From JAXGPP01 sp964436865 (GTDB lineage: Bacteria; Planctomycetota; Planctomycetia; Pirellulales; Thermoguttaceae): DNA of 44,579 bases. A program made the translations under genes and the position numbers. Shown here piece after piece: positions 33,498-42,352 of this stretch. The notes below the pieces were generated by a model. The model saw nothing but the letters and a program-made list of their open reading frames with translations. It was not told the DNA's origin and did no database searches. The stretch is from the NCBI GenBank assembly GCA_964436865.1, contig CAYTFK010000019.1:1-44579 (forward strand), read 5' to 3'. Position 1 is the first letter of the stretch, and the number at the start of each line of letters is the position of its first letter.

Positions 33498-34348
33498 CAG
33501 CGGCTCCTTTCGCGCTCAACAATCTGTGCAGTGCCTGACCCGACCGCTCGATCGGGCCGTCCTGGATCCATTCGAGCCGCATCGACAACGACGACTGCCC
33601 GCTGCGGGCCGACGACACGGGCCAGATAGCACCGCCGGTCGCCCAGCGATTCGAGGTCGATGAGATCCCCCATTCCGCCGTCCTTGGCCGCCTTGGCTTT
33701 GGTCTCCACCCGAATGCCGCTGGCATGCGCGCAGACGGTGACGATTTCGCCACGCCTGACGACGACCGGGGTCCGCAGCGCACTCGCCTCAATGGCTTTT
33801 CCGGCGGCAATCGGCTTGATCGTCTCCCTGCCCAGTACTTCGGCAAACGCATGCGTGCCCGCCGACAGGCCGGCGGCCGCGGCGCCCTGTTCCAGGCGAA
33901 GGTCGCCCGCGCCAAGAACCGTGCCGGCGGGGAGCGGCCGTGCCGCGACAACGATGCCCGGAGAAGACGTCTCCCGGGCGAGGGGAGCTTCCGCCTTGAT
34001 GCGTCCGCTGGCCGGTTGCGGGCCAAATACGACAGTCTGGCTGGCGCCGGAGAGCTGATGTTCCACGAGGTTAACACCGCGCAGCCAGAGCGCGTCCTGA
34101 ATTTCACGGGCACGGACAAACCGCTGTTCACCGGGCGGCGGCAGAGGAAAAAGCTCGATATCGGCAAGGCTGCGGGCCTGATCCGGCTGGCAGGCCACGA
34201 CGTCGGCAATGTCGCCGAGACGCACCACAGTGCGAGTCGAAGTGCATTCCGCCCGCAAGCGGATCTCCGCCCCGCCGGCGCAGACTCCAATCGCCGCCGC
34301 GACTGTGAATGCAGCCCAACGAACCGTCGTTTGCCGTCCGTGCCACAC
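33497..34348 (-). CDS. flgA: Flagellar P-ring assembly chaperone FlgA
   Basis: FlgA is a periplasmic chaperone for P-ring assembly. The 283-residue protein has a signal peptide (about residues 1-28) and a C-terminal SAF-type region ('GIVVAARPLPAGTVLGAGDLRLEQG', 'LGRETIKPIAAGKAIEASALRTPVVVRRGEIVTVCAHASGIRV') typical of FlgA. It lies between flgG and flgH in a tight run (58 bases after flgG, 1-base overlap with flgH). Confidence 0.92.
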   Translation of the reverse strand: MWHGRQTTVRWAAFTVAAAIGVCAGGAEIRLRAECTSTRTVVRLGDIADVVACQPDQARSLADIELFPLPPPGEQRFVRAREIQDALWLRGVNLVEHQLSGASQTVVFGPQPASGRIKAEAPLARETSSPGIVVAARPLPAGTVLGAGDLRLEQGAAAAGLSAGTHAFAEVLGRETIKPIAAGKAIEASALRTPVVVRRGEIVTVCAHASGIRVETKAKAAKDGGMGDLIDLESLGDRRCYLARVVGPQRAVVVVDAARMDPGRPDRAVGSGTAQIVERERSR

Positions 34349-34406
34349 GCTCGCACCTCCATGCGCTACGCAGTCCCCTGCCCGGCCAACCCACTATCGT
34401 CCGCGA

Positions 34407-35210
34407 TCAGGTCCGTTTCAGCCTCGCCACCAATTGCATAATCTCGTCGCCCACCTGCACGGCCTGCGAGTTGAGCTCAAAGGCCCGCTGCGTGGTGATC
34501 AGATCGATCAACTCGCGAACGGGCTCCACGTTCGATGCTTCCAAGGCCCCCTGGCGCAGCACCCCCAGGCCGTCCTGGCCGGGCACGCCGGTCGTCGGAG
34601 TGCCGGAGGAATCGGTCTCGGCGTACAGGTTCTCGCCCAGTTTGAACAGCCCTTCACTGTTGATGAATGTCGCCAGCTCGATGTCGCCCACATTGGACAA
34701 TTGCGAGTTGCCGGGCTGGCGGACGGCGACCTGCCCCTGGGCGCTGATCACCACCGCGGTGGCGTCCGGCGGGATCGTGATCGGCGGCTCCAACGGCCGT
34801 CCAGTGTTGGCCGAGCTCATCACCAGCAGTCCCTCGGCGTTGATCGAGAAGTTGCCGGAACGCGTATAGTAGATCTCTCCCGACGGGTCGCTCACCTGAA
34901 AGAACCCCGGTCCTTCGATGGCGACGTCCAGTTCATTGCCTGTCTGCTGAAAGGCTCCCTGGCGAAACTCGGTCTGGATACTGGTCACCCGGCTGCCCAT
35001 GCCGATGGCAATGCCGGTGGGCGAGAACTGACCGGTCGCATCCGGCGCGCCGGGCATCTTCTCGTAGTGATAGAACAGATCCTCGAAATTCGCGCGGCCC
35101 CGTTTGAAGCCGGTGGTCTCGATGTTGGCCAGGTTGTTGGCGATGACGTCCAGCTTGGTCTCCATGGCCGTCATGCCGGTGGCTGCCGAGTAGAGCGTTT
35201 GGACACTCAT
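34407..35210 (-). CDS. flgG: Flagellar distal rod protein FlgG
   Basis: FlgG forms the distal rod. The 267-residue protein starts with 'LYSAATGMTAMETKLDVIANNLANIETTGFKRGRANFEDLFY', including the extra rod-type stretch after the hook/rod signature. It ends 'LIDLITTQRAFELNSQAVQVGDEIMQLVARL', typical of FlgG. The length agrees with the family (about 260). The ATG has AAGGAAG 9 bases upstream. A hairpin lies in the gap between flgF and flgG. Confidence 0.96.
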   Translation of the reverse strand: MSVQTLYSAATGMTAMETKLDVIANNLANIETTGFKRGRANFEDLFYHYEKMPGAPDATGQFSPTGIAIGMGSRVTSIQTEFRQGAFQQTGNELDVAIEGPGFFQVSDPSGEIYYTRSGNFSINAEGLLVMSSANTGRPLEPPITIPPDATAVVISAQGQVAVRQPGNSQLSNVGDIELATFINSEGLFKLGENLYAETDSSGTPTTGVPGQDGLGVLRQGALEASNVEPVRELIDLITTQRAFELNSQAVQVGDEIMQLVARLKRT

Positions 35211-35232
35211 GATCGATTGCTTCCTTTATGTC

Positions 35233-35283
35233 GTTTCAGAACCCGGCTCACGGCCTGCCAGGCGCAACGGCCGGCTCTGAAAC
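35233..35283 (-). repeat. Inverted repeat between flgF and flgG
   Basis: GTTTCAGA (35233-35240) pairs with TCTGAAAC (35276-35283), and an inner CCGGC/GCCGG extends the stem after a small bulge. It has no T run. It lies in the transcript between flgF and flgG, so it may serve in mRNA processing or stability. Confidence 0.5.
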
Positions 35284-35356
35284 GGTCTTCAAGAGTCCCA
35301 CGAGCGGTGTGAGCCACCGGTATCCAACCTCTTGCCCCGACGCCCTGCCCCGTTCA

Positions 35357-36112
35357 CTACGAATTTCTCAGCAGCCGGCCGACCAGGCCGGCAAGCATCT
35401 GATCCTGAGTCTGCATCATATTGAGATTGGCCTCGACGGCCCGCGAGGCCTCGATCATCTCCACCATTTCGCTAGTCGGCTGCACGCCCGCCAACTCGAT
35501 GTACCCTCCGACCACACGACGTTCGGCCGCAGGCAGCGGCTCGGCATCGGCCAGCGGTCGGAACAGATTCTCGCCAAGCTGCACAAGATCTCCGAGCGAC
35601 TGGGGTCGGACCACCGCGAGTGTCTGGGCGCCCCCTGGTTGTCGTATGGCGCCCCAAGGCAGCAGTTCCCAGGAGCCATCGGCGGCGTCGATCGTCACCG
35701 GTTCGCCGTCCTCGTTGATCACGCTGTATCCCTGCTGCGTAACCAGTTCCCCGCTCTCGGTCAGCCGGAAGTTGCCGGCCCGGGTGAGGAAGTCCTCATT
35801 GTCCTTGCGGACCACGAAGAAACCCTCGCCTTCCAGCGCCATGTCGGTGGGCACTCCCGTCCATTTCAGCGGGCCCGCGGAGAAGTCGGTTTTCGTCTCG
35901 CGGACTTCGACGCCGCCGCCGAGATCGTTGATCGATCCTGAGCCGGGCATATCGCCGCCCCGCGCGATCTCCTCGGCATGGCGGGCCTGGAAGACGGCGA
36001 GCTGGCGCTTGAAGCCCACGGTATTGACGTTCGCCAGATTGTTGGCGATCGTCTCCAGCCGCTTGCTCTGGGCATGGGCACCTTCGGCGGAAAGATAAAG
36101 TCCGTACGGCAT
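35357..36112 (-). CDS. flgF: Flagellar proximal rod protein FlgF (hook/basal-body family)
   Basis: The 251-residue protein has the rod/hook signature ('LYLSAEGAHAQSKRLETIANNLANVNTVGFKRQLAVFQ'), the middle 'GEGFFVVRKDNEDFLTRAGNFRLTESGELVTQQGYSV' and the C-terminal 'SEMVEMIEASRAVEANLNMMQTQDQML'. The family is FlgF/FlgG; its place directly before flgG and its length make FlgF the best name. The ATG at 36112 was chosen because homology begins there; the open frame extends further upstream across the sigma54-like site. It is the first gene of the long flg run. Confidence 0.9.
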   Translation of the reverse strand: MPYGLYLSAEGAHAQSKRLETIANNLANVNTVGFKRQLAVFQARHAEEIARGGDMPGSGSINDLGGGVEVRETKTDFSAGPLKWTGVPTDMALEGEGFFVVRKDNEDFLTRAGNFRLTESGELVTQQGYSVINEDGEPVTIDAADGSWELLPWGAIRQPGGAQTLAVVRPQSLGDLVQLGENLFRPLADAEPLPAAERRVVGGYIELAGVQPTSEMVEMIEASRAVEANLNMMQTQDQMLAGLVGRLLRNS

Positions 36113-36409
36113 CGGCAGTCTATCCTTACCACAAGCGCCGCCCGGGCGACCTGGTCGTGTTCGGTGCGACGGAATCCTTGGACTGAGCAGGACGCTCTGG
36201 GCAGCCTTGGTCCGTCGCCCTGTTAGCAAGCGCCGTGCCGATGCCGAGCCGCACCCGCCGAGAAACCGCGGTTGCCAGCGGAAGTTGCTGCCACAGAGAG
36301 GGTTAACGCCATCGAGCAACCGCGAGCTCGCGGCGCCCCGTACGGCTGCGAGCGACAAGCCATCGGCAAATCCTGCCGAAACCCAGTGCGGCTTCTGCCG
36401 ATCGGGCCG
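36113..36409. other. Intergenic region between hemC and flgF
   Basis: About 297 bases between the end of hemC and the start of flgF, both on the minus strand. It holds the sigma54-like promoter at 36225-36240. Nothing else was recognised, and no hairpin with a T run closes hemC. Confidence 0.45.
36225..36240 (-). promoter_or_regulatory. Sigma54 (RpoN)-type promoter of the flgF-flgL genes
   Basis: The minus strand reads CGGCACGGCGCTTGCT against the consensus TGGCACGNNNNTTGCW. Only the first base differs, and the essential GG and GC pairs have the required spacing. Transcription would start near 36213, giving a leader of about 100 bases before flgF. Confidence 0.7.
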
Positions 36410-37339
36410 CTACCCGCGCGACCGCGACGCGCCGATCAGCCTCGTCGCCCCTCGGGCTATGAGTTCAGCGGCCAGCTCGCGGCCGATCGACGCCGCGTCG
36501 TCCGCTGGGCCGAGATGGCTGGCTTCGAGCTTCTCGGAGCCGTCGCGACGCAGTACCCGACCGGTGATGTAGAGGATGCCCTCTTCGACCCGGGCCCAGG
36601 CTGCGATGGGAGCCATGCATCCGCCATGAAGCGCCGCCAGCATCGCCCGTTCAGCAACCACCGCCGCGTGCGTCTCGGGGTGGTCGAGAGGCTCCACCGC
36701 CGCGCGGGTTGCCCGATCGTCAGCCCGGGTTTCCAGCCCGAGCGCCCCCTGCCCTATCGCCGGCAGCAAGATGGATGGAGGCACGAGTTCGGTGATCCGG
36801 TCTGCCAGGCCCAACCGCCGCAATCCTGCCTCCGCCAGCACAATGGCGTCGAACTGCCCTTCGTCCAGTTTGCGAAGGCGAGTGTCGACGTTGCCCCGGA
36901 TCTCCTGCACCTTGAGATCCGCCCGGTAATGCAGCAATTGGCTCTGCCGCCGCAGACTCCCGGTCCCCACGACAGCCCCTACAGGCAGTTTGCCGAGTCG
37001 GGGATAACGGCGGCTAACCAGAACATCGCCCGTGGGCGCCCGATCGGGCACCGCCGCCAGACACAAGCCTTGCACCACGGCGGTGGGAAGATCCTTCAGA
37101 CTGTGCACCGCCAGATCGATGCGGCCGTCGAGCAAAGCTCGCTGGATCTCCTTGGTAAACACCCCCTGCCCGCCAATCTGATCGACCGGCAACTGCTGGT
37201 CACGATCGCCGCTTGTGGAGATCGGCACCAGCGTGACTCGAGCGCCCCGTTCCTGCAGACGGGCCAGGACCCAGTCCGCCTGCCATCGAGCCAAAGCGCT
37301 GGCCCGAGTTCCCAGTCGAATCTGAACCCCCGAAGCCAT
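36410..37339 (-). CDS. hemC: Hydroxymethylbilane synthase (porphobilinogen deaminase)
   Basis: HemC joins four porphobilinogen molecules into hydroxymethylbilane in tetrapyrrole synthesis. The 309-residue protein shows 'RLGTRASALARWQADWV', 'IGGQGVFTKEIQRALLDGRIDLAVHSLKDLP' with catalytic Asp83, 'GTGSLRRQSQLL', 'IRGNVDTRLRKL' and the cofactor-binding Cys241 in 'HGGCMAPIAAWA'. All key residues are intact. The ATG at 37339 begins directly before the first family strand. It lies 112 bases after comF on the same strand. Confidence 0.96.
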   Translation of the reverse strand: MASGVQIRLGTRASALARWQADWVLARLQERGARVTLVPISTSGDRDQQLPVDQIGGQGVFTKEIQRALLDGRIDLAVHSLKDLPTAVVQGLCLAAVPDRAPTGDVLVSRRYPRLGKLPVGAVVGTGSLRRQSQLLHYRADLKVQEIRGNVDTRLRKLDEGQFDAIVLAEAGLRRLGLADRITELVPPSILLPAIGQGALGLETRADDRATRAAVEPLDHPETHAAVVAERAMLAALHGGCMAPIAAWARVEEGILYITGRVLRRDGSEKLEASHLGPADDAASIGRELAAELIARGATRLIGASRSRG

Positions 37340-37451
37340 GCTCAACCTGCCAGTCCTGTTCACTCGCGAGCCGTTCAGAAAGCCTGCCAGAAAACGGCGA
37401 GACGCATCCGCATTGATTGTACCAGTCGAGCAGTCCGGTCAACCGTCACTG

Positions 37452-38231
37452 CTAGTCTGCCCGCTCTGCGCGGGCGATCACGGCGACACCTACACGCGAA
37501 GCGCCTGCGGCACGCAGGATCCGGGCGGCTTCATTGCACGTCGCTCCCGTGGTCACGATGTCGTCGACCAGAAGCACGCTCGCTCCCCTCAATCGCTCCT
37601 GTTGAGAAGCACGAAACGCACCCCGCACATTGGCGACGCGACTCTTCGGCGGGAGGTCCTTCTGCGGCAAGGTGGCTCGCGTTCTGACAAGACCGTGTGA
37701 CAGCACGGGCGCGCCCACACAATTCCCAATCATCTCCGCCACAATCTCCGGACTGTTCGCTCCGCGGGCCAGCCGCCGCGTCCAGTGCATTGGAACCGGC
37801 ACAACGACGTCGGGCCGTCTTTCGCGGAGCAGTCCCCCGCGGTGGAGGCAAAACAGCCGGCCGACGTTCGCCGCCAGCATCTCACCCGTGGGCCGCTTCA
37901 TGCACAGCACCGCATCGCGAAGCCCCCCAACATACGAGCCAAGCGGAACCACAAATTCGAACTGCAGGCGAGCCGTTCGACATTGACGACACCCTGTTCC
38001 CTCAGCAGCCGTGGCCCCGCACCTCAGGCAAAACGATCGGCCCTCAACGGCCAGACTCTGTTGACATCCTTCACAGAGAAACAGCCCATTGTGCGGGCTG
38101 GCCATGTCTTCGGAGCAGAAGGCGCAGCGGGGCGGGAAGACCAGGTCGTTTAGAGAGCCCAGGCAAGACTTAGCCAGTAGACCTATCCGATCCACCACCC
38201 CATGGATCCCGACCGGCGATCCTGTCCCCAT
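37452..38231 (-). CDS. comF: ComF family phosphoribosyltransferase-like protein
   Basis: The 259-residue protein has an N-terminal zinc-finger region with four CxxC pairs ('CAFC', 'CEGC', 'CLRC', 'CRQC') and a C-terminal phosphoribosyltransferase fold with the PRPP loop 'VLLVDDIVTTGATCNEAA'. ComF is needed for DNA uptake in naturally competent bacteria, but homologues occur widely without known competence. The start is uncertain: ATG codons at 38249 and 38231 are both possible, and 38231 was chosen. It is divergent from the LptF/LptG-like gene. Confidence 0.87.
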   Translation of the reverse strand: MGTGSPVGIHGVVDRIGLLAKSCLGSLNDLVFPPRCAFCSEDMASPHNGLFLCEGCQQSLAVEGRSFCLRCGATAAEGTGCRQCRTARLQFEFVVPLGSYVGGLRDAVLCMKRPTGEMLAANVGRLFCLHRGGLLRERRPDVVVPVPMHWTRRLARGANSPEIVAEMIGNCVGAPVLSHGLVRTRATLPQKDLPPKSRVANVRGAFRASQQERLRGASVLLVDDIVTTGATCNEAARILRAAGASRVGVAVIARAERAD

Positions 38232-38381
38232 GCCGCATTTCCCCGTCATCGCAGACCAACACCGATGTTGCCGCAAGTCGCCCTGGAGCCGTATCATACC
38301 GCCTCGCGGCGCTCCGGGCAGGGCCCTCCGACTCTTGCGGGGGTCGCTCCCGCACGTCGGCCCCACTCTTCAGGTGCTCCC

Positions 38382-39518
38382 ATGTGGATCGTCGATCGCT
38401 ACCTGCTCCGCCAATTCCTGCAAACGTTCGTGATCTGCTACATGAGTCTGACGGGGCTCTATATCGTTTTCGACGCCTTCACGAATCTGGAGGAATTCCT
38501 GCGTTCCGGCGAGAAACAGGGGGGGGTGCTGGTCATCATGCTCACCCATTACGCCTACCAGTCGGTGCTGTTCTTCGACCGCACCGCCGGATTCCTCGTG
38601 CTTGTCTCGGCCATGTTTACGGTGACCTGGATCCAGCGGCACAACGAGATGACGGCCTTGATGTCGGCCGGCTTGTCGCGGGTCCGCGTGGTGCGGCCGG
38701 TGATCTGGGCGGCGGTGGCGCTGTTCATACTGGCCGCGCTCAATCGCGAGTGCGTCATGCCCCGCTTTCGCGAGCAGTTGTCGCGGCGCCCACAGGATCT
38801 TGTCGGCGATGTCGCCCAGCAGATGCAGCCCCGCTACGATCGGAAGACGGATATTCTGCTCCGTGGCAAGCATACCTTCTCCGACCGCAAGCGGATCACC
38901 CAGCCCAACTTCCTTCTGCCCCCCGCTCTGGACAAGTACGGCAGGCAAATCGTGGCCGACGAAGCCCTCTTTCTGCCGGCCGAGGGGAGCCGCCCCTCCG
39001 GTTACCTTTTGGCAGGCGTCACCAAGCCCACTGACCTGCCTTCCCGGCCATCGCTTTCGCTCGATGGTCATCCGGTTGTCGTCACGCCGCACGACGCTCC
39101 CGATTGGCTCCAGCCAAACCAGTGCTTTGTGGCGAGTGAGGTCACCTTCGAGCAGTTGACCGGCAACCGCGGTTGGCGGGAATTCGCCTCCACACCTGAG
39201 TTGATTGCAGGTTTGCGCAACCCGAGTCTCGACTTTGGCGCCAACGTCCGCGTAGCCATTCATTCCCGCCTCGTCCAGCCGTTTCTGGACTTCACGCTGT
39301 TATTTCTTGGTCTGCCGCTGGTGCTCACCCGTGAGAGCCGCAACGTGTTTATCGCCATCGGCCTTTGCACGGTGGTCGTAGCGCTGTTCATGGCGGTGGT
39401 GATTGGCTTTCAGCATCTGGGCTCGAGTCTTCTCGTGAGCCCCGCTATGGCCGCATGGGCCCCGCTCATGCTGTTTGCCCCCCTGGCTGTCGGCATGGCC
39501 GATGCCATGTGGGAATAG
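38382..39518 (+). CDS. LptF/LptG family lipopolysaccharide-export permease
   Basis: The 378-residue protein belongs to the YjgP/YjgQ (LptF/LptG) family. These are membrane subunits of the ABC transporter that extracts lipopolysaccharide from the inner membrane. The N-terminal half has three membrane segments with 'IVDRYLLRQFLQTFVICYMSLTGLYIVFDAF' and 'LTHYAYQSVLFFDRTAGFLVLVSAMFT..WIQRHNEMTALMSAGLS..RV'. A periplasmic beta-rich domain (about 120-285) and three C-terminal segments follow. F and G normally come as a pair, but only one gene is here. The ATG at 38382 begins the first family segment. Confidence 0.88.
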   Translation: MWIVDRYLLRQFLQTFVICYMSLTGLYIVFDAFTNLEEFLRSGEKQGGVLVIMLTHYAYQSVLFFDRTAGFLVLVSAMFTVTWIQRHNEMTALMSAGLSRVRVVRPVIWAAVALFILAALNRECVMPRFREQLSRRPQDLVGDVAQQMQPRYDRKTDILLRGKHTFSDRKRITQPNFLLPPALDKYGRQIVADEALFLPAEGSRPSGYLLAGVTKPTDLPSRPSLSLDGHPVVVTPHDAPDWLQPNQCFVASEVTFEQLTGNRGWREFASTPELIAGLRNPSLDFGANVRVAIHSRLVQPFLDFTLLFLGLPLVLTRESRNVFIAIGLCTVVVALFMAVVIGFQHLGSSLLVSPAMAAWAPLMLFAPLAVGMADAMWE

Positions 39519-39705
39519 GGAAATTTGGCAGACACCCAAGTCCGCCAGATTCCTTACCTCTTCCACCCCCCTTCCGCGCCGCAGAATTTGACTGTCCGGC
39601 AGGGCCTGCGCCAGCCGAAGAATCAGAAGCACCGGCATACTCGGCCCGTGCACCTCCGCAGCCCAGCGGGCCGGCGGCAGGTGAGGTTCGCAGAAAGGGG
39701 GGACA

Positions 39706-40617
39706 ATGGAAGCCATTCGACGTTGCTGCGCGCTGGTCACGCGGCCGCCGGGCATTTCGTGGGCAGGAATCCTGGTCCTGGCGATTCTGCTGCCGTTGGT
39801 TGGTGGACGAGCACGTTGCGCCGAGGCCGAGTCTCCCGACTTTCGATCCAGCAGCAGTCGGGCAGCACAAGACGACGCCCTGCGATCGATTCCATTCGAG
39901 AAACTGTCGCCCGAATCACGGAAGAAGATCGATCGCGTCACGAGCAATGTAAGCCTCTTCCGGCGCATGCCCGTTCGCGTCATTCCCTGCCATCACGACA
40001 TGTATCTCTTCCTGGTTGAACATCCCGACGTGATGGTCAACATCTGGGAGACGCTGCAACTGAGCCAGATGCGGATGCGGCAGACCGGTCCCAGCCTGTA
40101 CGACGTCGACGACGGCGTCGGCTCGACGGGACGCATGGAATATCTGTACTCAAGTCCCGACACGCATATCGTCTATGTCGAGGGCTCGTGCAGCAGCCCG
40201 CTGTTCGCCAGGCCGGCGCAAGGCCGAACGCTGCTCGTCCTCAAAAGCGGATACATCACTCAACCGCACGGCGATCGCTACGTGACGTGCCGGCTGGACG
40301 CCTTCATCCAGATCGATCACGGCGGCGTCGAACTGCTCACCAAGGCCGTTCAACCAGTCGTCGGACGGATCGCCGACCTCAACTTCGTTCAAACGGCGGC
40401 GTTCGCCGGAAGCCTGTCGCGCACAGCCGAAGTCAATCCGCCGGGCATGCAGCGCCTTGCTGAGCGATTGACGGGCATCGACCCGGCAGTCCGGCAACAG
40501 TTCATCGAGATCGCCAGCCGGGTCGCCTCTGAACCCCAGCCGGTCCTGGCCGGTTCGATCGCCGAAGACTCTCCGCCGATTGTGGCCCAGCAACCGGGCG
40601 CCTTACAGACGCGCTAG
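39706..40617 (+). CDS. Secreted protein of unknown function
   Basis: The 303-residue protein has a signal peptide (basic start, hydrophobic core at about residues 18-34, cleavage near 'GRARCA') and no further membrane segment, so it should be periplasmic or secreted. No domain was recognised. Visible points are 'LSPESRKKIDRVTSNVSLFRRMPVRVIPCHHDMYLFLVEHPDVMVNIWE', 'GSTGRMEYLYSSPDTHIVYVEGSCSSPLFARP' and a C-terminal region low in charge. The start has a strong ribosome binding site (AAAGGGGGGA a few bases before the ATG). It follows the permease gene by 187 bases on the same strand. A role in the envelope is a guess from location alone. Confidence 0.78.
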   Translation: MEAIRRCCALVTRPPGISWAGILVLAILLPLVGGRARCAEAESPDFRSSSSRAAQDDALRSIPFEKLSPESRKKIDRVTSNVSLFRRMPVRVIPCHHDMYLFLVEHPDVMVNIWETLQLSQMRMRQTGPSLYDVDDGVGSTGRMEYLYSSPDTHIVYVEGSCSSPLFARPAQGRTLLVLKSGYITQPHGDRYVTCRLDAFIQIDHGGVELLTKAVQPVVGRIADLNFVQTAAFAGSLSRTAEVNPPGMQRLAERLTGIDPAVRQQFIEIASRVASEPQPVLAGSIAEDSPPIVAQQPGALQTR

Positions 40618-40720
40618 ATCCGCTCGCCGACTCGACCGGTTCGACGACGGGGCGTGTACGTTCGTTCGGTCGCACGCTCGGCTCGCTGCGGCCGCGCGTG
40701 CCGGCCAATCGACTTGAGTT

Positions 40721-42352
40721 TCAAGCAGTTCGAACCGGCACGCGTTCCAGCGCCAAGTCCCGGACACGCTTCAGATCGAGTTTGCCCGTCCCTAATAGCG
40801 GGATCTCATTGATCTGGCAGAAACTGTCGGGTGACGGAATCCAAATCGGCGGCAATCCGGCGGCTGCCAGATCGCGGCACACTTGCTCGGCCGGCTTGCC
40901 GAGGCCGGTGTGCAGCACTACCAGCCGCTCTCCTTTGCGCAGGTCCGGGACGGCCGTGACCACCACCGACTGCGACTCTCCATCAAGCGCAAGCACCTCG
41001 GCCAGCGCCTCCTCGATACGGACATGGGGCACCATTTCGCCCGCAATCTTCGAGAACCGACTCTCGCGCCCCGTGATCCGGATGAACCCTTCGGCGTCGA
41101 TCGCGGCGACATCGCCCGTCACATACCAGCCGTCGCGGATGACTTCGGCCGTCATTTCCGGCTGATCGAGGTAACCCTGCATCACGTTGGGACCCTTCAC
41201 CAGCAGCATGCCGGATTGATCGATCCCAAGATCTTGCCCGGTCTCCAAATCGACAGTCTTCACCGACACGCCCGGAACGGGCTTGCCGACAGTGCCCTCC
41301 TTGCGGACCGTCCCGGCGCCGGGCGGAGTTCGGCTGGGAGGAATATTCACGGACACAACCGGCGACAACTCGGTCGTGCCGTAGCCCTGATACGGCCGCA
41401 CGCCGAACTTCTGCTCGAACGCATCCGCCACATCGGGCGGCAGACGCTCGGCGCCGGTGATGACCACATCGACGCTGTTGAAGTCCTCCGGTTCGCAGCG
41501 TCGCACATAGGAGCGCAAGAACGTCGGCGTGGCGACGAAAATCGTGCCGCGCTGCGCGCGGCACAACTTGCCGATGGGACGCGGCTCCAGCGGGCTGTAG
41601 TGATAAACGCCCTTGGCGTCGAGCATCAGCGCCGACCACATGGTCGTCGTATAGCCGAAGGAATGAAAGAAAGGAAGAATGCCGACGAGCACGTCGTCCA
41701 GCGTCACGCTCAATGCCTTCTCAAACGCGTCTACGTTGGAACGGATGTTCTCCTGAGAAAGCATCACTCCCTTCGGCCAGCCGGTCGACCCCGAAGTGAA
41801 AATGAGCGTCATCAAGTCGTCGGGCCTGACCTCGCCCAGGCGAAATCGCCGCTCCAACGCCGCGACCGGCGTCAACCAGGCGTCGAAGGCCGCGGCCGCC
41901 TTGTCGCGCCATGTCGCCCGATCTTTGAAATCCTCGAGAAATACCGGTTCGGCATCCAAATGGAAGTCGAATCGCTCGAGGAATCGGCGGCTCGTAATGA
42001 CATGACGGATTCTCGCCTGCGCGACACAGGAGTTCATTACCTCGCCGTTGACCGTGTAATTGAGATTCACCGCCACGCGGCGATCCACGGTCAAAGCGGC
42101 GTTGGTCACGACCGCCGGGACCGAAGGTGGCAGGAGCACGCCGACATTCCGCTCGTCCGCGGCCAGGACATATCGCAGCAACAACCGTCGCAGAATGAAC
42201 GTCCTCAGGAGCAGTGCAGAGCCGGTAAGATCGGCTCCCGTGGAGTCCGCCACTTTGGGCCGGCGCATGTTGCGGCGACACATCCGCAGGAACGCCCGTG
42301 CGGGTAGCTTTTCGCGATCGGCCGCCATGTGCTGCTCCACCAGTCTTGTCAA
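40721..42352 (-). CDS. AMP-dependent acyl-CoA/acyl-ACP synthetase
   Basis: The 543-residue protein is an ANL-family adenylating enzyme that activates a carboxylic acid, probably a fatty acid, to an acyl-AMP and then a thioester. Motifs are the P-loop 'LIFTSGSTGWPKGVM' (about 183-197), 'YGTTELSPVV' (324-333), 'WYVTGDVAAID' (409-419) and the C-terminal catalytic lysine in 'LLGTGKLDLKRV' (Lys524). The sequence most resembles the synthetase half of Aas, the enzyme that reacylates lysophospholipid, but the acyltransferase half is absent. The N-terminus (1-60) is unusual and basic. It is convergent with the secreted protein gene. Confidence 0.88.
   Translation of the reverse strand: MTRLVEQHMAADREKLPARAFLRMCRRNMRRPKVADSTGADLTGSALLLRTFILRRLLLRYVLAADERNVGVLLPPSVPAVVTNAALTVDRRVAVNLNYTVNGEVMNSCVAQARIRHVITSRRFLERFDFHLDAEPVFLEDFKDRATWRDKAAAAFDAWLTPVAALERRFRLGEVRPDDLMTLIFTSGSTGWPKGVMLSQENIRSNVDAFEKALSVTLDDVLVGILPFFHSFGYTTTMWSALMLDAKGVYHYSPLEPRPIGKLCRAQRGTIFVATPTFLRSYVRRCEPEDFNSVDVVITGAERLPPDVADAFEQKFGVRPYQGYGTTELSPVVSVNIPPSRTPPGAGTVRKEGTVGKPVPGVSVKTVDLETGQDLGIDQSGMLLVKGPNVMQGYLDQPEMTAEVIRDGWYVTGDVAAIDAEGFIRITGRESRFSKIAGEMVPHVRIEEALAEVLALDGESQSVVVTAVPDLRKGERLVVLHTGLGKPAEQVCRDLAAAGLPPIWIPSPDSFCQINEIPLLGTGKLDLKRVRDLALERVPVRTA

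Noticed and set aside
31875..33629. 584-codon plus-strand open frame opposite flgI and flgH
   Set aside because: Antisense shadow of two secure flagellar genes; composition resembles other shadows.
36272..37687. 471-codon plus-strand open frame opposite hemC
   Set aside because: hemC has every catalytic residue on the other strand; this frame has none of its own.
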